This document shows, piece after piece, positions 12,505 to 20,830 of a DNA stretch of 64,000 nt. A model generated the notes under the pieces. The model had not been told where the DNA came from and ran no database searches. It was given only the letters and a program-made list of their open reading frames with translations. The position numbers and the translations under genes are program-made. Position 1 is the stretch's first letter. Every line of letters begins with the position of its first letter. Source of the DNA: Leptospira barantonii (GTDB lineage: Bacteria > Spirochaetota > Leptospiria > Leptospirales > Leptospiraceae); contig NZ_NPDS01000004.1 of the NCBI RefSeq assembly GCF_002811925.1, forward strand, positions 1-64,000, written 5' to 3'.

Positions 12505-13605
12505 TTAAGAATTGATCGTACATTCTCCCGATTTAAAATCCGGTTTATGTCCGCCTAACTTCGCGCAAAGACATTCGTTTTTCGGCGCGAGGGTAGATTC
12601 AAGGCTGATCTTTGCCATAGCTTCTATGAATTTCGGATAAATCCCCGGCGCCGGAATTCTATGATATTCGCCGATTCCGTTTTCATGCGCGACTTCTTTG
12701 AGTTGTTCCCCGATCTCTTCCAGAGTTTCCAGATGATCGCTTACGAAGCTGATCGGATATACGGCTACCCTTTTTACTCCGTTCTTCCCCAACTCTTCGA
12801 GCATGTGGATCGTATTCGGTTCCGTCCATTTCGAAGGCCCTACCCTACTCTGAAACGAAGTATGACATTCTCCTTTAAATCCTTTTTCGCGAAGAAGTCG
12901 TTTTAAATTTTGCACATTGGTTTCGATCTCTTCCCTATAACGATCTCCTTTTTGGATGAGCCTCAGAGGAATTCCGTGTGCGCTAAAAACGAGCTCGATC
13001 GTTTCCCAGTTCTCTACTTTGCCGAATGATTCGGAATGTAGGAATTCGTTCGCGTTCAACTTACCTTGAAAGAAATCAAGAATCAAATCCCGAATCGCCT
13101 CCAAATAGATCGGAGAAGAATGAAACGGCGCCACCCAACCTTCTTTGTTTAAAGGACAGGTGCCGAGGGTTTGTTCCACGAGTTTAGCCGTGCTCAAAAC
13201 GGTGGATCTTGAAAAATGAGGATATAAGGAAAGAAGAATGTTGTTTTCGGAAGGAGTAAGAGTTTCTCGTTCGAGTTTTCGAATATCCGGATAACCGCAG
13301 GTCATCGTGATTTGACCTTCCCATTCTTCGCCCGTAATTTTTTGAAGCTCCTTCGCGATCGCGTCCGCCTGTTTTGCCGTTTCGGATACGATCGGAGAAC
13401 CTCCCCCGAATCCCATCGACTCATAGGTGCGAGCGACTTTCGGCGCTCTTTTTTTCGCGATCCATCGAGCCAAGGGTCTTCTGATAAGCTCGGGAAGAGG
13501 AAGGTCGAATACGAGCGGGTCTTCAAAAAGATCGATCAGAAACTTTTCGATTTCGGATGTGTTGCGGGGGCCGCCCAGGTTGATGAGAAGAATTCTTTTT
13601 TTCAA
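12505..13605 (-). CDS. hemH: Ferrochelatase
   Basis: Inserts Fe2+ into protoporphyrin IX, the last step of haem synthesis. The protein has 366 residues. LLINLGGPR opens the chain, the catalytic histidine is in VFSAHGIPL, and the conserved glutamate is in SDHLETLEEI. YESMGFGGGSPI is the porphyrin-loop segment. The C-terminus carries a short cysteine-containing tail (C-x-C then C-x~15-C in the last 25 residues), which could ligate a cluster as in some [2Fe-2S] ferrochelatases, though this is only inferred. It lies 15 bases after the outer-membrane protein gene on the same strand and is convergent to hemG. Confidence 0.94.
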   Translation of the reverse strand: MKKRILLINLGGPRNTSEIEKFLIDLFEDPLVFDLPLPELIRRPLARWIAKKRAPKVARTYESMGFGGGSPIVSETAKQADAIAKELQKITGEEWEGQITMTCGYPDIRKLERETLTPSENNILLSLYPHFSRSTVLSTAKLVEQTLGTCPLNKEGWVAPFHSSPIYLEAIRDLILDFFQGKLNANEFLHSESFGKVENWETIELVFSAHGIPLRLIQKGDRYREEIETNVQNLKRLLREKGFKGECHTSFQSRVGPSKWTEPNTIHMLEELGKNGVKRVAVYPISFVSDHLETLEEIGEQLKEVAHENGIGEYHRIPAPGIYPKFIEAMAKISLESTLAPKNECLCAKLGGHKPDFKSGECTINS

Positions 13606-13620
13606 ACCGGTGATTCCTTG

Positions 13621-14730
13621 TTAATAGAGAAAGCCGGTAAGAGACAGTTCCACGTTCCATTCTTTTAGGTTCATATAATTCTTATATTGTCCTAAGTGTT
13701 GGGAAAGAATGTCGTTGTAGCTGAGTCCGCCCTTCGTTGAAAAATGCCCGTCTCCGAAAAGTCTGTGTTCGTTGAGTTTTAAGAATAGAACGTAATTCCC
13801 GAAAATTCTTCCGGCTCCCATATTGAAGTCTACTCCGAAACCGGAAACGTCTCCGATAAAATTGAGAGCCCTTTGATAGTGAAAGTCGCGGAAGTGGCCG
13901 CTCCAGAAAATTCCGGAAAGAGAGGTTTCCCAAATCCATTCTCCGTTGGAATATCTGTAGCCGAGTCCCAATGGAAATTCATAAGTGGAATAGGAAAGAC
14001 TCAAACCCAATCCGATTCGGTTTAAAAAAACCGGGTTTGCGTCGAAAAACTGAAACACGTCGTAGAGGACGTATTTCATAAACGTATATTGAAAACCACC
14101 GGTGAGATAAAGACCCTTTCCTTCTTTTCTCGAATCCGGATCGCCGTCTCCGAAATATCTTCGGAGTATCAAGGATTGTCTGTCCTGTTTCATCGAGAGA
14201 CGACCTTTCCCGTCCGCAAAATTGCGCGATCCTATAAACGTGTACGGCGTGTCGTAATACGAAAATTCTCTCGTTGAAATTTTGGTTCCTCGTTCAACCG
14301 TCGGGTCGCCGAGATAAAAGTCTTCGTCCCGTCCCTCGCCCGCGTTTACGTATCGGCCGGTCGTTTTTAAGTTAAGGTCCGCTTCCCATTTTTTCCAACG
14401 AAGCGTGAACCCGAGTCCTCCGTAGTTGAAGTCCCTTTGATACGTGATTCTCGAGCCGCCTCTGAGTCCCGAAAGATTCGCGTATTTTGTTCCGGTTTCG
14501 AAGATGTTGTCGCCTCCGTTTCTTCCAGCAAGAACGGTAAAGGAGGACTGACGGATCAGCTTTTTAAAAAAGGTTTCTTCTTCGGCGATCGGCTTTTCCT
14601 TTTCGAGCGGAAGTCTTGGAGGTTCCGGTTCCGCCGCGTTAAAAGTCTGCGCTTGGATCGAATTGAAGAAGGAAGAATTTATGATGAAAAAAACTAAGGT
14701 GGTATTGACTAAATGTTTTTTTGTATTCAT
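13621..14730 (-). CDS. Outer-membrane beta-barrel protein
   Basis: A 369-residue exported protein. A signal peptide (residues 1-28, ending near SIQAQ) precedes a proline-rich linker and then repeated amphipathic strands with alternating aromatic residues and many Tyr, Gly and Trp. The chain ends in LTGFLY, an aromatic C-terminus suited to BAM recognition. No named porin family is recognised. Its 3' end lies 15 bases before hemH, so the two may form one transcript; a role in haem or porphyrin traffic is possible but is only a guess from position. It is divergent from parA. Confidence 0.72.
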   Translation of the reverse strand: MNTKKHLVNTTLVFFIINSSFFNSIQAQTFNAAEPEPPRLPLEKEKPIAEEETFFKKLIRQSSFTVLAGRNGGDNIFETGTKYANLSGLRGGSRITYQRDFNYGGLGFTLRWKKWEADLNLKTTGRYVNAGEGRDEDFYLGDPTVERGTKISTREFSYYDTPYTFIGSRNFADGKGRLSMKQDRQSLILRRYFGDGDPDSRKEGKGLYLTGGFQYTFMKYVLYDVFQFFDANPVFLNRIGLGLSLSYSTYEFPLGLGYRYSNGEWIWETSLSGIFWSGHFRDFHYQRALNFIGDVSGFGVDFNMGAGRIFGNYVLFLKLNEHRLFGDGHFSTKGGLSYNDILSQHLGQYKNYMNLKEWNVELSLTGFLY

Positions 14731-14760
14731 AAGCCTGTTTTTATTTTTGAGCTAAGGCCG

Positions 14761-14802
14761 TTTGCGAAGGGTGAAATCATTTCACCCTCAAATAGTCGCA
14801 AA
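14761..14802. promoter_or_regulatory. Nested inverted repeat upstream of parA, candidate parS or operator
   Basis: The centre is the palindrome GGGTGAAATCATTTCACCC at 14769-14787, extended by A and T to 14768-14788. It is enclosed by a second inverted repeat, TTTGCGA (14761-14767) and TCGCAAA (14796-14802). The same 19-mer recurs inside parB on the other strand (16419-16437). It does not match the common chromosomal parS consensus TGTTNCACGTGAAACA. Proximity to parAB and exact repetition point to a ParB-binding or autoregulatory site. Confidence 0.65.
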
Positions 14803-14936
14803 AGCGGATCAAGGCAGAATAGCCGCCCTACCCTACTCACGCAATTCCGTTTTTTAGCGGTATGAAATCCATGAGACATAGTATTGAATTGACATCGATC
14901 CCGCATTCGGGCGATTCTGATTCGGAGAGTTCTTTC

Positions 14937-15854
14937 ATGAGTTCCAAAACTCTAACAACCCGCCAGATTTTAGATGAGTACGAAATTTCGTCCGAGGAAG
15001 AATTTTTGTCGAAGGTCAAGGAATGGAAAATTCCTTCATCGGGAAAGGGTAAATACGATCGGGATACGATCGAAAAATACTTTCAGAAAGCGAACGAAGC
15101 CGTTTACGATTCCGCGATCATCGCCGTTTCCAATCAAAAAGGTGGAGAAGGTAAAACGACCGTTTCGGTTTGTCTCGCAGAAGCGCTTTCCAAATCGGCC
15201 CCCGTTCTTCTTGTAGACTGGGACGCGCAAGCGAACATCACTCAACTTTTTTTCGGCTCCGTGGAAAGATCCGTTTTTCATTCCCTCGGCTATCGAGGCG
15301 AGGAACCGGTTCCGGTAAAGGATCTTTTGGTCCAGCTTGCTCCGGGGTTGGATCTGCTTCCGTCGTCGATTCATCTCGCGAACTTTACGACTCCCTATGA
15401 AAGAGACGACTTCGAACTTCTCAAGGATGCGCTCAAACCGATTCGTTCTTCGTATAAATACGTCATCATCGATTGTCCTCCTTCTCTCGGCTTGATTCTT
15501 GAGAATGCACTGATCGCGGCCGATCACGTTTTGATTCCGATTCAGACGAGGGCTTTTAGCGTTCAAGGTCTCAAGGATCTTCATTCCACCATTCTAAAAA
15601 TTAAGAAGAAGGCAAATCCTTCGCTCAATCTTCTGGGCGCGGTTCTCAATCAATACGAGGACGCGCGCGCACTCGCGGGGCTTGCCGACGCGATTCGAAA
15701 GTATTTCGAGGTTTTTAACACGGTCGTTTACAGAAGGGAGTCGATCCCACAGGCCCAGGCGAAGAAAAAACTTTTGGGAGAATACGACGGCAAGGCCATG
15801 CAAATGTTTTCATCGCTAGCCGACGAATTGATAGAGAGGATTTCAAATGGCTAA
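14937..15854 (+). CDS. parA: ParA-family partition ATPase
   Basis: Chromosome or plasmid partition ATPase of the MinD/ParA family. From ATG 14937 (GGAGAG upstream) it has 305 residues; an ATG at 14862 would add 25 low-conservation residues. An N-terminal segment of about 55 residues looks like a small helix-turn-helix region, as in ParA proteins that also repress their own operon. The deviant Walker A box is SNQKGGEGKTT (65-75), with VDWDAQANIT as Walker A' and VIIDCPPSLG as Walker B. It overlaps parB by eight bases. The upstream palindrome at 14768-14788 is a likely control or centromere site. Confidence 0.92.
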   Translation: MSSKTLTTRQILDEYEISSEEEFLSKVKEWKIPSSGKGKYDRDTIEKYFQKANEAVYDSAIIAVSNQKGGEGKTTVSVCLAEALSKSAPVLLVDWDAQANITQLFFGSVERSVFHSLGYRGEEPVPVKDLLVQLAPGLDLLPSSIHLANFTTPYERDDFELLKDALKPIRSSYKYVIIDCPPSLGLILENALIAADHVLIPIQTRAFSVQGLKDLHSTILKIKKKANPSLNLLGAVLNQYEDARALAGLADAIRKYFEVFNTVVYRRESIPQAQAKKKLLGEYDGKAMQMFSSLADELIERISNG

Positions 15855-16554
15855 ACGTTCCGATTTTGCGGGAATGGATCTTCTTACCGCGTTCGGTGAA
15901 AAAGAATCGGCCAAAGCGGAGATTCTTCTTTCCGATATTGCGCCGAACCCGACACAGCCGAGGGTTTTCGGTAAGGAGGAAGTTTCGGATTTAGTCGAGT
16001 CGATGAAACGTCTCGGACTCATCGAGCCGATCGTAGTCAGAAAGTCCGGCAAAAAATATCAGATCGTGGCCGGCGAAAGAAGATTTCAGGCGGCAAAGAT
16101 TCTCAAGTGGAACTCGATCGCCGCGATCGAAACGTCCGCGTCCGAAGACAGATGTTTTGAAATGGCGCTCGCAGAAAACGAAAAACGAAAAAGTCTCAAC
16201 CCTTGGGAAGTCGGCAGAGCGATTCAGTTCTTGAGAAAAGAAAAACGGAAAACCGCGGAGGAAGTCTCCAAGGTTTTGGGTTTTACCGAACGATACGTAA
16301 AACAACTCAGTTCGATCGCAAGACTCGATCAAAAATCCGTAGCCGATCTTATCAAATCGGGTAAGGACGCTTCCGTTAAAAATCTGGAAGAACTTTTAAA
16401 ACAAAAAGAAGGCAGAGGGGGTGAAATGATTTCACCCCGGAAATCCGCGCCCGCAAAGGTGACGGTTCAGTTGTCGAAGTTGACTTCACAACAAAGGGAA
16501 AAATTCCTAAAGGAACTTTCCACGCTTAAAAAGAAATACGGAATCAAAGACTAA
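15847..16554 (+). CDS. parB: ParB-family centromere-binding protein
   Basis: DNA-binding partner of ParA, 235 residues, shorter than Spo0J/Noc (about 280). The N-terminal CTPase-like domain has NPTQPR (34-39) and the arginine patch VAGERRFQAAK (74-84). The central helix-turn-helix region includes TAEEVSKVLGFTERYVKQL. The short C-terminal part (about 205-235) is a basic helix likely to dimerise. Residues around 191-198 are encoded by a 21-bp palindrome (16418-16438) identical in its 19-bp core to the one upstream of parA. The start overlaps parA by eight bases, so the two are coupled. Confidence 0.93.
   Translation: MAKRSDFAGMDLLTAFGEKESAKAEILLSDIAPNPTQPRVFGKEEVSDLVESMKRLGLIEPIVVRKSGKKYQIVAGERRFQAAKILKWNSIAAIETSASEDRCFEMALAENEKRKSLNPWEVGRAIQFLRKEKRKTAEEVSKVLGFTERYVKQLSSIARLDQKSVADLIKSGKDASVKNLEELLKQKEGRGGEMISPRKSAPAKVTVQLSKLTSQQREKFLKELSTLKKKYGIKD
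16418..16438. promoter_or_regulatory. Second copy of the par palindrome, inside parB
   Basis: GGGTGAAATGATTTCACCC at 16419-16437 plus one more G-C pair on each side. Read on the minus strand the core is identical to the palindrome upstream of parA. A parS site inside or near parB is common in partition loci, which supports a centromere role over a simple promoter operator, since no promoter is needed here. Confidence 0.65.
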
Positions 16555-16580
16555 TCGATTCCTCTAACAACGGAGAAAAC

Positions 16581-17183
16581 ATGAAACTCGCAATCATTGC
16601 CGGTCCACACCGGAAGGTATCCCAGTCCGCAAAGGTCGCAAAATGGATGGGAAACCGTCTCGAATCTTTCGGTCACGAGGCTTGGGTTCTCGATTTGGGA
16701 AATCATAAACTTCCAGTATGGGACGATTCCTTTTGGGACGGCGGGGAAGAATGGGATAAAATTTGGAAACCGATCGAAGCGGAACTCAAAAGCGCGGACG
16801 CATACGTTTTTGTTACGCCTGAATATTCGGGGATGGCTTCTCCCGGTTTGAAAAACTTCATTCTTTATTGCAATACGGGCGTGGTCGGTCACAAACCAGT
16901 TTTGATAAGCGCGGTTTCAGCCAGTCGAGGCGGAGCTTATCCGGTCGCGGAGTTGCGCATGAGCAGTTATAAAAACACGAAACTCTGTTATATTCCGGAA
17001 CATATCATCGTTCGCGACGCGGAACACGTTTTGAACGGCCCGGAATCGACGAGCAACGAGGATTCGTATATCCGGAACAGAATCGATTTCGCTCTGAAAA
17101 TTCTCGTGAGTTATGGAGAGGCGTTGAAGACCGTTCGCGACTCGGGTGTGACGGTTAAAAAAGAATTCTCAAACGGAATGTAA
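16581..17183 (+). CDS. NADPH-dependent FMN reductase-like flavoprotein
   Basis: A 200-residue flavodoxin-fold oxidoreductase of the NADPH-dependent FMN reductase family (azo-, chromate- or quinone-reductase-like). The FMN phosphate loop is AGPHRKVSQSAKVA near the N-terminus, and TPEYSGMASPGLKNFILY (about 74-91) is the family hallmark. The start is supported by GGAG eight bases upstream. It follows parB by 26 bases and could be co-transcribed with it. Substrate cannot be read from sequence. Confidence 0.85.
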   Translation: MKLAIIAGPHRKVSQSAKVAKWMGNRLESFGHEAWVLDLGNHKLPVWDDSFWDGGEEWDKIWKPIEAELKSADAYVFVTPEYSGMASPGLKNFILYCNTGVVGHKPVLISAVSASRGGAYPVAELRMSSYKNTKLCYIPEHIIVRDAEHVLNGPESTSNEDSYIRNRIDFALKILVSYGEALKTVRDSGVTVKKEFSNGM

Positions 17184-17190
17184 TTCGAAA

Positions 17191-17210
17191 GTGGTCGGAA
17201 CCCCGGCCAC
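17191..17210. terminator. Weak hairpin between convergent genes
   Basis: GTGGTCGG and CCGGCCAC form an eight-base stem with one G-T pair and a four-base loop, just after the flavoprotein gene and just after the convergent acyltransferase stop. There is no clear T run on either side, so terminator function is uncertain. Confidence 0.3.
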
Positions 17211-17214
17211 AGTT

Positions 17215-18396
17215 CTAACTCGCAGAGTTCCCGCGTTTTCCCGGTTTGAAAACCGAATCCAACACTTTCGTAACGGCGAGCCAAACGCCGAGCGGGAGCG
17301 CCACGTTGACGAAGCCGACAACCGGAATCAAAAACCAGGCGTAGTTCCGACCCCATTCGAACGGGCTCCAAGCGTGCATCAGATGAATCAAAATCGGATG
17401 CAGAAGAAAAATTCCCATACTGTTTTTGCCCACAAACGCAAAGGTGTGGATCCAGTTTTTATGTCGCTTTTGTTCCTGGACCTTTTCCGCCCAAAAGAAA
17501 AGAAACAGAAAGGCCGCGAGAGGATAAAAGATCAGGTGATTGGAAGAATCGAACTTCCAGAGATAACCCGCCACAAAAACCCCGATCAAATAGATCGAAA
17601 GGCCGAAAAAAAGAATTCTTCGAAGGGAGTAGGGGAGGGGGGACGACTTCTCTTCCGAAAGAATCAGAAAATTTTTCGGTTCTTTGAACCACTTCCCGGC
17701 TAACAAGCCGAAGACGAAAAAGAAAATAAAACCCGTAAAAAGAATCGGCTCGATCGTTTTGATCCAAGCGATGTCCGAATAACGAAATACGTGGTTCGAT
17801 ACGAAGTTCAGTATAAGCGCTATAAATAAAAAGTATAAAACCGCCTTTTTCGTGTTAAACTGGCCGAGAAAGCGGTCGCAAAAAGGGAATATTACATAAA
17901 ACGAAACCAAAAGGGGAACGAAATAATAGGGCGCGCACCAGGTTCCCAAGGCGATTCCGATTAAAAAATCCCCTATGTCGGGTAGGGTTCCGAGTTTTAC
18001 ATAGGCCGCTAAAAGACTTACGATGAAATATGGAAGTAGAAGTGAAAGGAACTTGGGTTTCCAGTAGTCTCTAAGGTTTGTAGGCTTTAAAAAAATTCCG
18101 GAAGAAAGGATGAAGGCCGGAACTCCGAAACGGGAAAGATTGGATAGCGCGAGGGTCAACGCGGACGCGTTTTCATTCGGACCGAAGTATTGATAATAGG
18201 AATTCACGTGGATAAAAACGATACCGGTGATCGCAAGTCCCCGAATGAAGTCCACTGACTCGCTTCTCCCACCCGGAGTTTGATTTTTCGGAGGAGATGA
18301 AAAAAGAATCCGAGAAGGTTTATCGGAAACAATACAGGCGAGAATCAGGATACAAAGTCCGAACGTATCCATAAAAAGAGAAAGGTTGAAAATCAT
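17215..18396 (-). CDS. Membrane acyltransferase, acyltransferase-3 family
   Basis: A 393-residue integral membrane protein with about ten hydrophobic segments. SVDFIRGLAITGIVFIHV (about 47-64) is the conserved first helix of acyltransferase-3 (OafA/OatA-like) enzymes, with the key arginine and histidine in RG and HV, and VGKNSMGIFLLHPIL (about 330-344) is the usual late helix. These enzymes move acetyl or other acyl groups onto surface sugars such as LPS O-antigen. It is convergent to the flavoprotein gene. The acceptor sugar is unknown. Confidence 0.85.
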   Translation of the reverse strand: MIFNLSLFMDTFGLCILILACIVSDKPSRILFSSPPKNQTPGGRSESVDFIRGLAITGIVFIHVNSYYQYFGPNENASALTLALSNLSRFGVPAFILSSGIFLKPTNLRDYWKPKFLSLLLPYFIVSLLAAYVKLGTLPDIGDFLIGIALGTWCAPYYFVPLLVSFYVIFPFCDRFLGQFNTKKAVLYFLFIALILNFVSNHVFRYSDIAWIKTIEPILFTGFIFFFVFGLLAGKWFKEPKNFLILSEEKSSPLPYSLRRILFFGLSIYLIGVFVAGYLWKFDSSNHLIFYPLAAFLFLFFWAEKVQEQKRHKNWIHTFAFVGKNSMGIFLLHPILIHLMHAWSPFEWGRNYAWFLIPVVGFVNVALPLGVWLAVTKVLDSVFKPGKRGNSAS

Positions 18397-18489
18397 AAAA
18401 GAGTGTACTTTTCCGGGGTAGAATTAATATTCATCTGTCAATATGCGATTTTTTGGTAAAGAAGCAAATATTTTAGGTCGGTTTAAAAA

Positions 18490-18885
18490 ATGAACAAGGT
18501 GCAGATCCCGGCGGGCGGAATCGTTTTTAAAGAAGGTGAAACGAATAACGCGATGTATGTGATTCTTTCCGGTTCGGTCGAAGTCTTTTTTACGAGAAAG
18601 AACATCGTACAACGTCTTGCAGTGATGAAAAAAGGGGATTTTTTCGGAGAGATGGCTTTGTTCCGCGCGATGCCGAGAACCGCAACGGCGAAGGCGATCT
18701 TAGATTGTCAACTTGCGGTGATCGAAAGCAAACAACAACTTGAGAAATTTCTAATCAACAACCCGGACTTTTCGGCTAAGATGGTTCGTATTCTTGCGGA
18801 TCGATTGGCGAACACAAACGCGATTCTCATTTCAAAGTTGGAAGAATATTCAGGAGAATACGAATATAGGGTTCCCGAAGATTGA
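18490..18885 (+). CDS. Cyclic-nucleotide-binding domain protein
   Basis: A single CRP-type cNMP-binding domain of 131 residues with no DNA-binding helix-turn-helix. The phosphate-binding cassette is FFGEMALFRAMPRTATAKA (about 50-68), with Glu and Arg in the usual ligand-contact positions. A C-terminal helical tail follows. Such stand-alone domains usually act as regulatory modules that bind cAMP or cGMP and a partner protein. A diguanylate cyclase gene lies convergently next door, which may hint at shared nucleotide signalling but is not proof. Confidence 0.87.
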   Translation: MNKVQIPAGGIVFKEGETNNAMYVILSGSVEVFFTRKNIVQRLAVMKKGDFFGEMALFRAMPRTATAKAILDCQLAVIESKQQLEKFLINNPDFSAKMVRILADRLANTNAILISKLEEYSGEYEYRVPED

Positions 18886-18914
18886 TCGAATCATCGATCC
18901 ACGTTTGATCGTTC

Positions 18915-19931
18915 TTATAGATCCGGCGAAAATACGAGGAACCGATCCTTTCCCGTTTTTTTCGCCTTGTAAAGAGCGGCGTCCGCGTTCTTAAACAATT
19001 CGTTCGTATCCTTTCCGTCCTCTGAAAATCTACAGATTCCTCCCGAAACCGTTACAGCCAAACCGTACTGACTCATGGACGCCTCGAGAAGATAATTCCG
19101 AAAACGATTCGCCGCTACGAGCGCGTTTTCCTTCGGAGTCTCGGGAAGAATCACCGCAAATTCTTCCCCGCCGATTCTGCAACAGATGTCTTCTTGTCGA
19201 AACGAATAGAGCATCGTTCCCGCGATCAAACGGAGAATGTCGTCACCGAATCCGTGCCCGTATGTATCGTTGACGATCTTAAAATTGTCCACGTCGAAGA
19301 TCAAAAGACAAAAGTCCCTTTGGTATCTCGCGCTTCGGTTGATTTCTTTGTTGAGAATGATGTTGAAGTATCTTCGGTTGTAGATTCCGCTCGTTTCGTC
19401 GATGACCGTGTTTAGGATGATCTCTTCGAAGGAATAGAGTTCCACGATCTTCGGGTTTTCGATGATTCTATTTTTACTAAATATGTAATCCAACATCGAC
19501 ACTACGAAGTTCACGCTTCTTCCCAGGGAAGAACTCATGTTTTCGCCGTGATTGTAAATTTCGTCCCAGAGTTCCCGCGCTTCGTTCTCTTGGATTTCGA
19601 GATGGGATATTATTCTGAAAAAGTCGGAATAGAAAAAAGGATTGTTGGCGGAAAGTTCTCGGATGCGGATTTTGAATTCTTTCAAACCCGATTCCTGGTC
19701 GTGTAACAAGGATATGACCTTGGTTTTGAGATCGGGACCGATGTTTCGAATGGCTTTGAGCTGTTCATTCATCTTGATCAGTTCAAGCCTCGCCATTCCC
19801 GCGTTGTTCTCTTGGGCTTCGAGAATTCTTTCGGCCGCTAAAAGTTCACTTTCGCTGAGCCTGGAAATTCTTTCGTAAAGTTCCACCAAACCTTTGAGTC
19901 TGGTAATTTCATCTTGCTGGTTCAGGTCCAT
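18915..19931 (-). CDS. Diguanylate cyclase (GGDEF domain)
   Basis: Makes cyclic di-GMP from two GTP. The 338-residue protein has an N-terminal coiled-coil/helical region (1-165) without membrane segments, so it is cytosolic, then a GGDEF domain (about 170-335). The active-site motif is GGEEF at 254-258. RQED (245-248), five residues before it, is an intact RxxD inhibitory site, so product feedback control is expected. The domain starts with DETSGIYNRRYF and has DVDNFKIVNDTYGHGFGD for metal binding. It is convergent to the cNMP-binding gene. Confidence 0.93.
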   Translation of the reverse strand: MDLNQQDEITRLKGLVELYERISRLSESELLAAERILEAQENNAGMARLELIKMNEQLKAIRNIGPDLKTKVISLLHDQESGLKEFKIRIRELSANNPFFYSDFFRIISHLEIQENEARELWDEIYNHGENMSSSLGRSVNFVVSMLDYIFSKNRIIENPKIVELYSFEEIILNTVIDETSGIYNRRYFNIILNKEINRSARYQRDFCLLIFDVDNFKIVNDTYGHGFGDDILRLIAGTMLYSFRQEDICCRIGGEEFAVILPETPKENALVAANRFRNYLLEASMSQYGLAVTVSGGICRFSEDGKDTNELFKNADAALYKAKKTGKDRFLVFSPDL

Positions 19932-20083
19932 AACCTTACCACCTTCTTTTTCGCACGGCCTCCCGGAAGAGGCTTATTTTACAAACTTAAGGTTTGAAGG
20001 TTTTTTCAGTAAACTAAATAAACGCGTCCTGAGCTGAAATTAATGTTTGAAGCAAGTTATAATCTTACACTAAGTTGTCCTTT

Positions 20084-20830
20084 ATGAAAAATGTAATCAT
20101 CACAGGTGCAAGCTCCGGAATCGGTAAAGAATTGGCGAAATTGTATGCGTTAGCTGGGGCCAACGTGGCTCTTACGGCGAGAAGAAAGGATTCTTTGAAG
20201 AAGATCGCCGAAGAATTGAAGTCAGCCGGTGCGAAAGGGAAGATTCTTTTTGCTCCGCTCGACGTTTCCGACACGGATCAGAATTTTAAAGTGATACCGA
20301 AACTCGCAAAGGAACTCGGAGGTTTGGATCTGATCATTTTAAACGCGGGGATCTCAACGACTTCTTCTTATGGAGGAAGAAGTTTCGAAGCGGATCGCGC
20401 GGTGATTGAAACGAATTTGATCGGAGCGATGGCCGGTGTGGAAGCGGTTCTTCCGATTTTTCAAAAACAAAAGTCGGGTCAGATTGTTGCGATCTCTTCC
20501 GTCGCTTCTTTTAGAGGGCTTCCGGGTTCCGCGAGTTATTCTTCCTCGAAGGCTGGACTTTCCACATATATGGAAGCTTTGAGAGGTGAAATAAAACGTT
20601 TTAGAATTTCGGTGACTGTGATTCATCCGGGTTTTATAGACACTCCGATCAACAATCAGATGAAGTCGCGGCCATTTGTCGTTCCGGTGGAGAAGGGTGC
20701 ACAAAAAATTTATAAAAGAATTGAAAACAATGTTTTATCGGCTACAGTTCCTTGGTTCCCATGGGCCTTCGTGGGATATCTTATGAAATGGATTCCTGAG
20801 TTTTTATGGTCGAAGATCACTCTGAAATAA
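20084..20830 (+). CDS. Short-chain dehydrogenase/reductase
   Basis: A 248-residue classical SDR. The cofactor motif is TGASSGIGKELA near the N-terminus, followed by LNAGIS, and the catalytic residues are the serine in ISSVASF and the tyrosine and lysine in YSSSK. The arginine after the second strand (TARRK) favours NADPH. A C-terminal hydrophobic stretch (WFPWAFVGYLMKW) suggests membrane association, as in DltE-like or ketosphinganine-type SDRs. I start at ATG 20084; TTG 20075 is three codons upstream. Its end overlaps the next gene by 25 bases. Confidence 0.87.
   Translation: MKNVIITGASSGIGKELAKLYALAGANVALTARRKDSLKKIAEELKSAGAKGKILFAPLDVSDTDQNFKVIPKLAKELGGLDLIILNAGISTTSSYGGRSFEADRAVIETNLIGAMAGVEAVLPIFQKQKSGQIVAISSVASFRGLPGSASYSSSKAGLSTYMEALRGEIKRFRISVTVIHPGFIDTPINNQMKSRPFVVPVEKGAQKIYKRIENNVLSATVPWFPWAFVGYLMKWIPEFLWSKITLK

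Noticed and set aside
14768..14788. Reading the palindrome as the standard parS
   Set aside because: It does not match TGTTNCACGTGAAACA; only the symmetry and location support a partition role.
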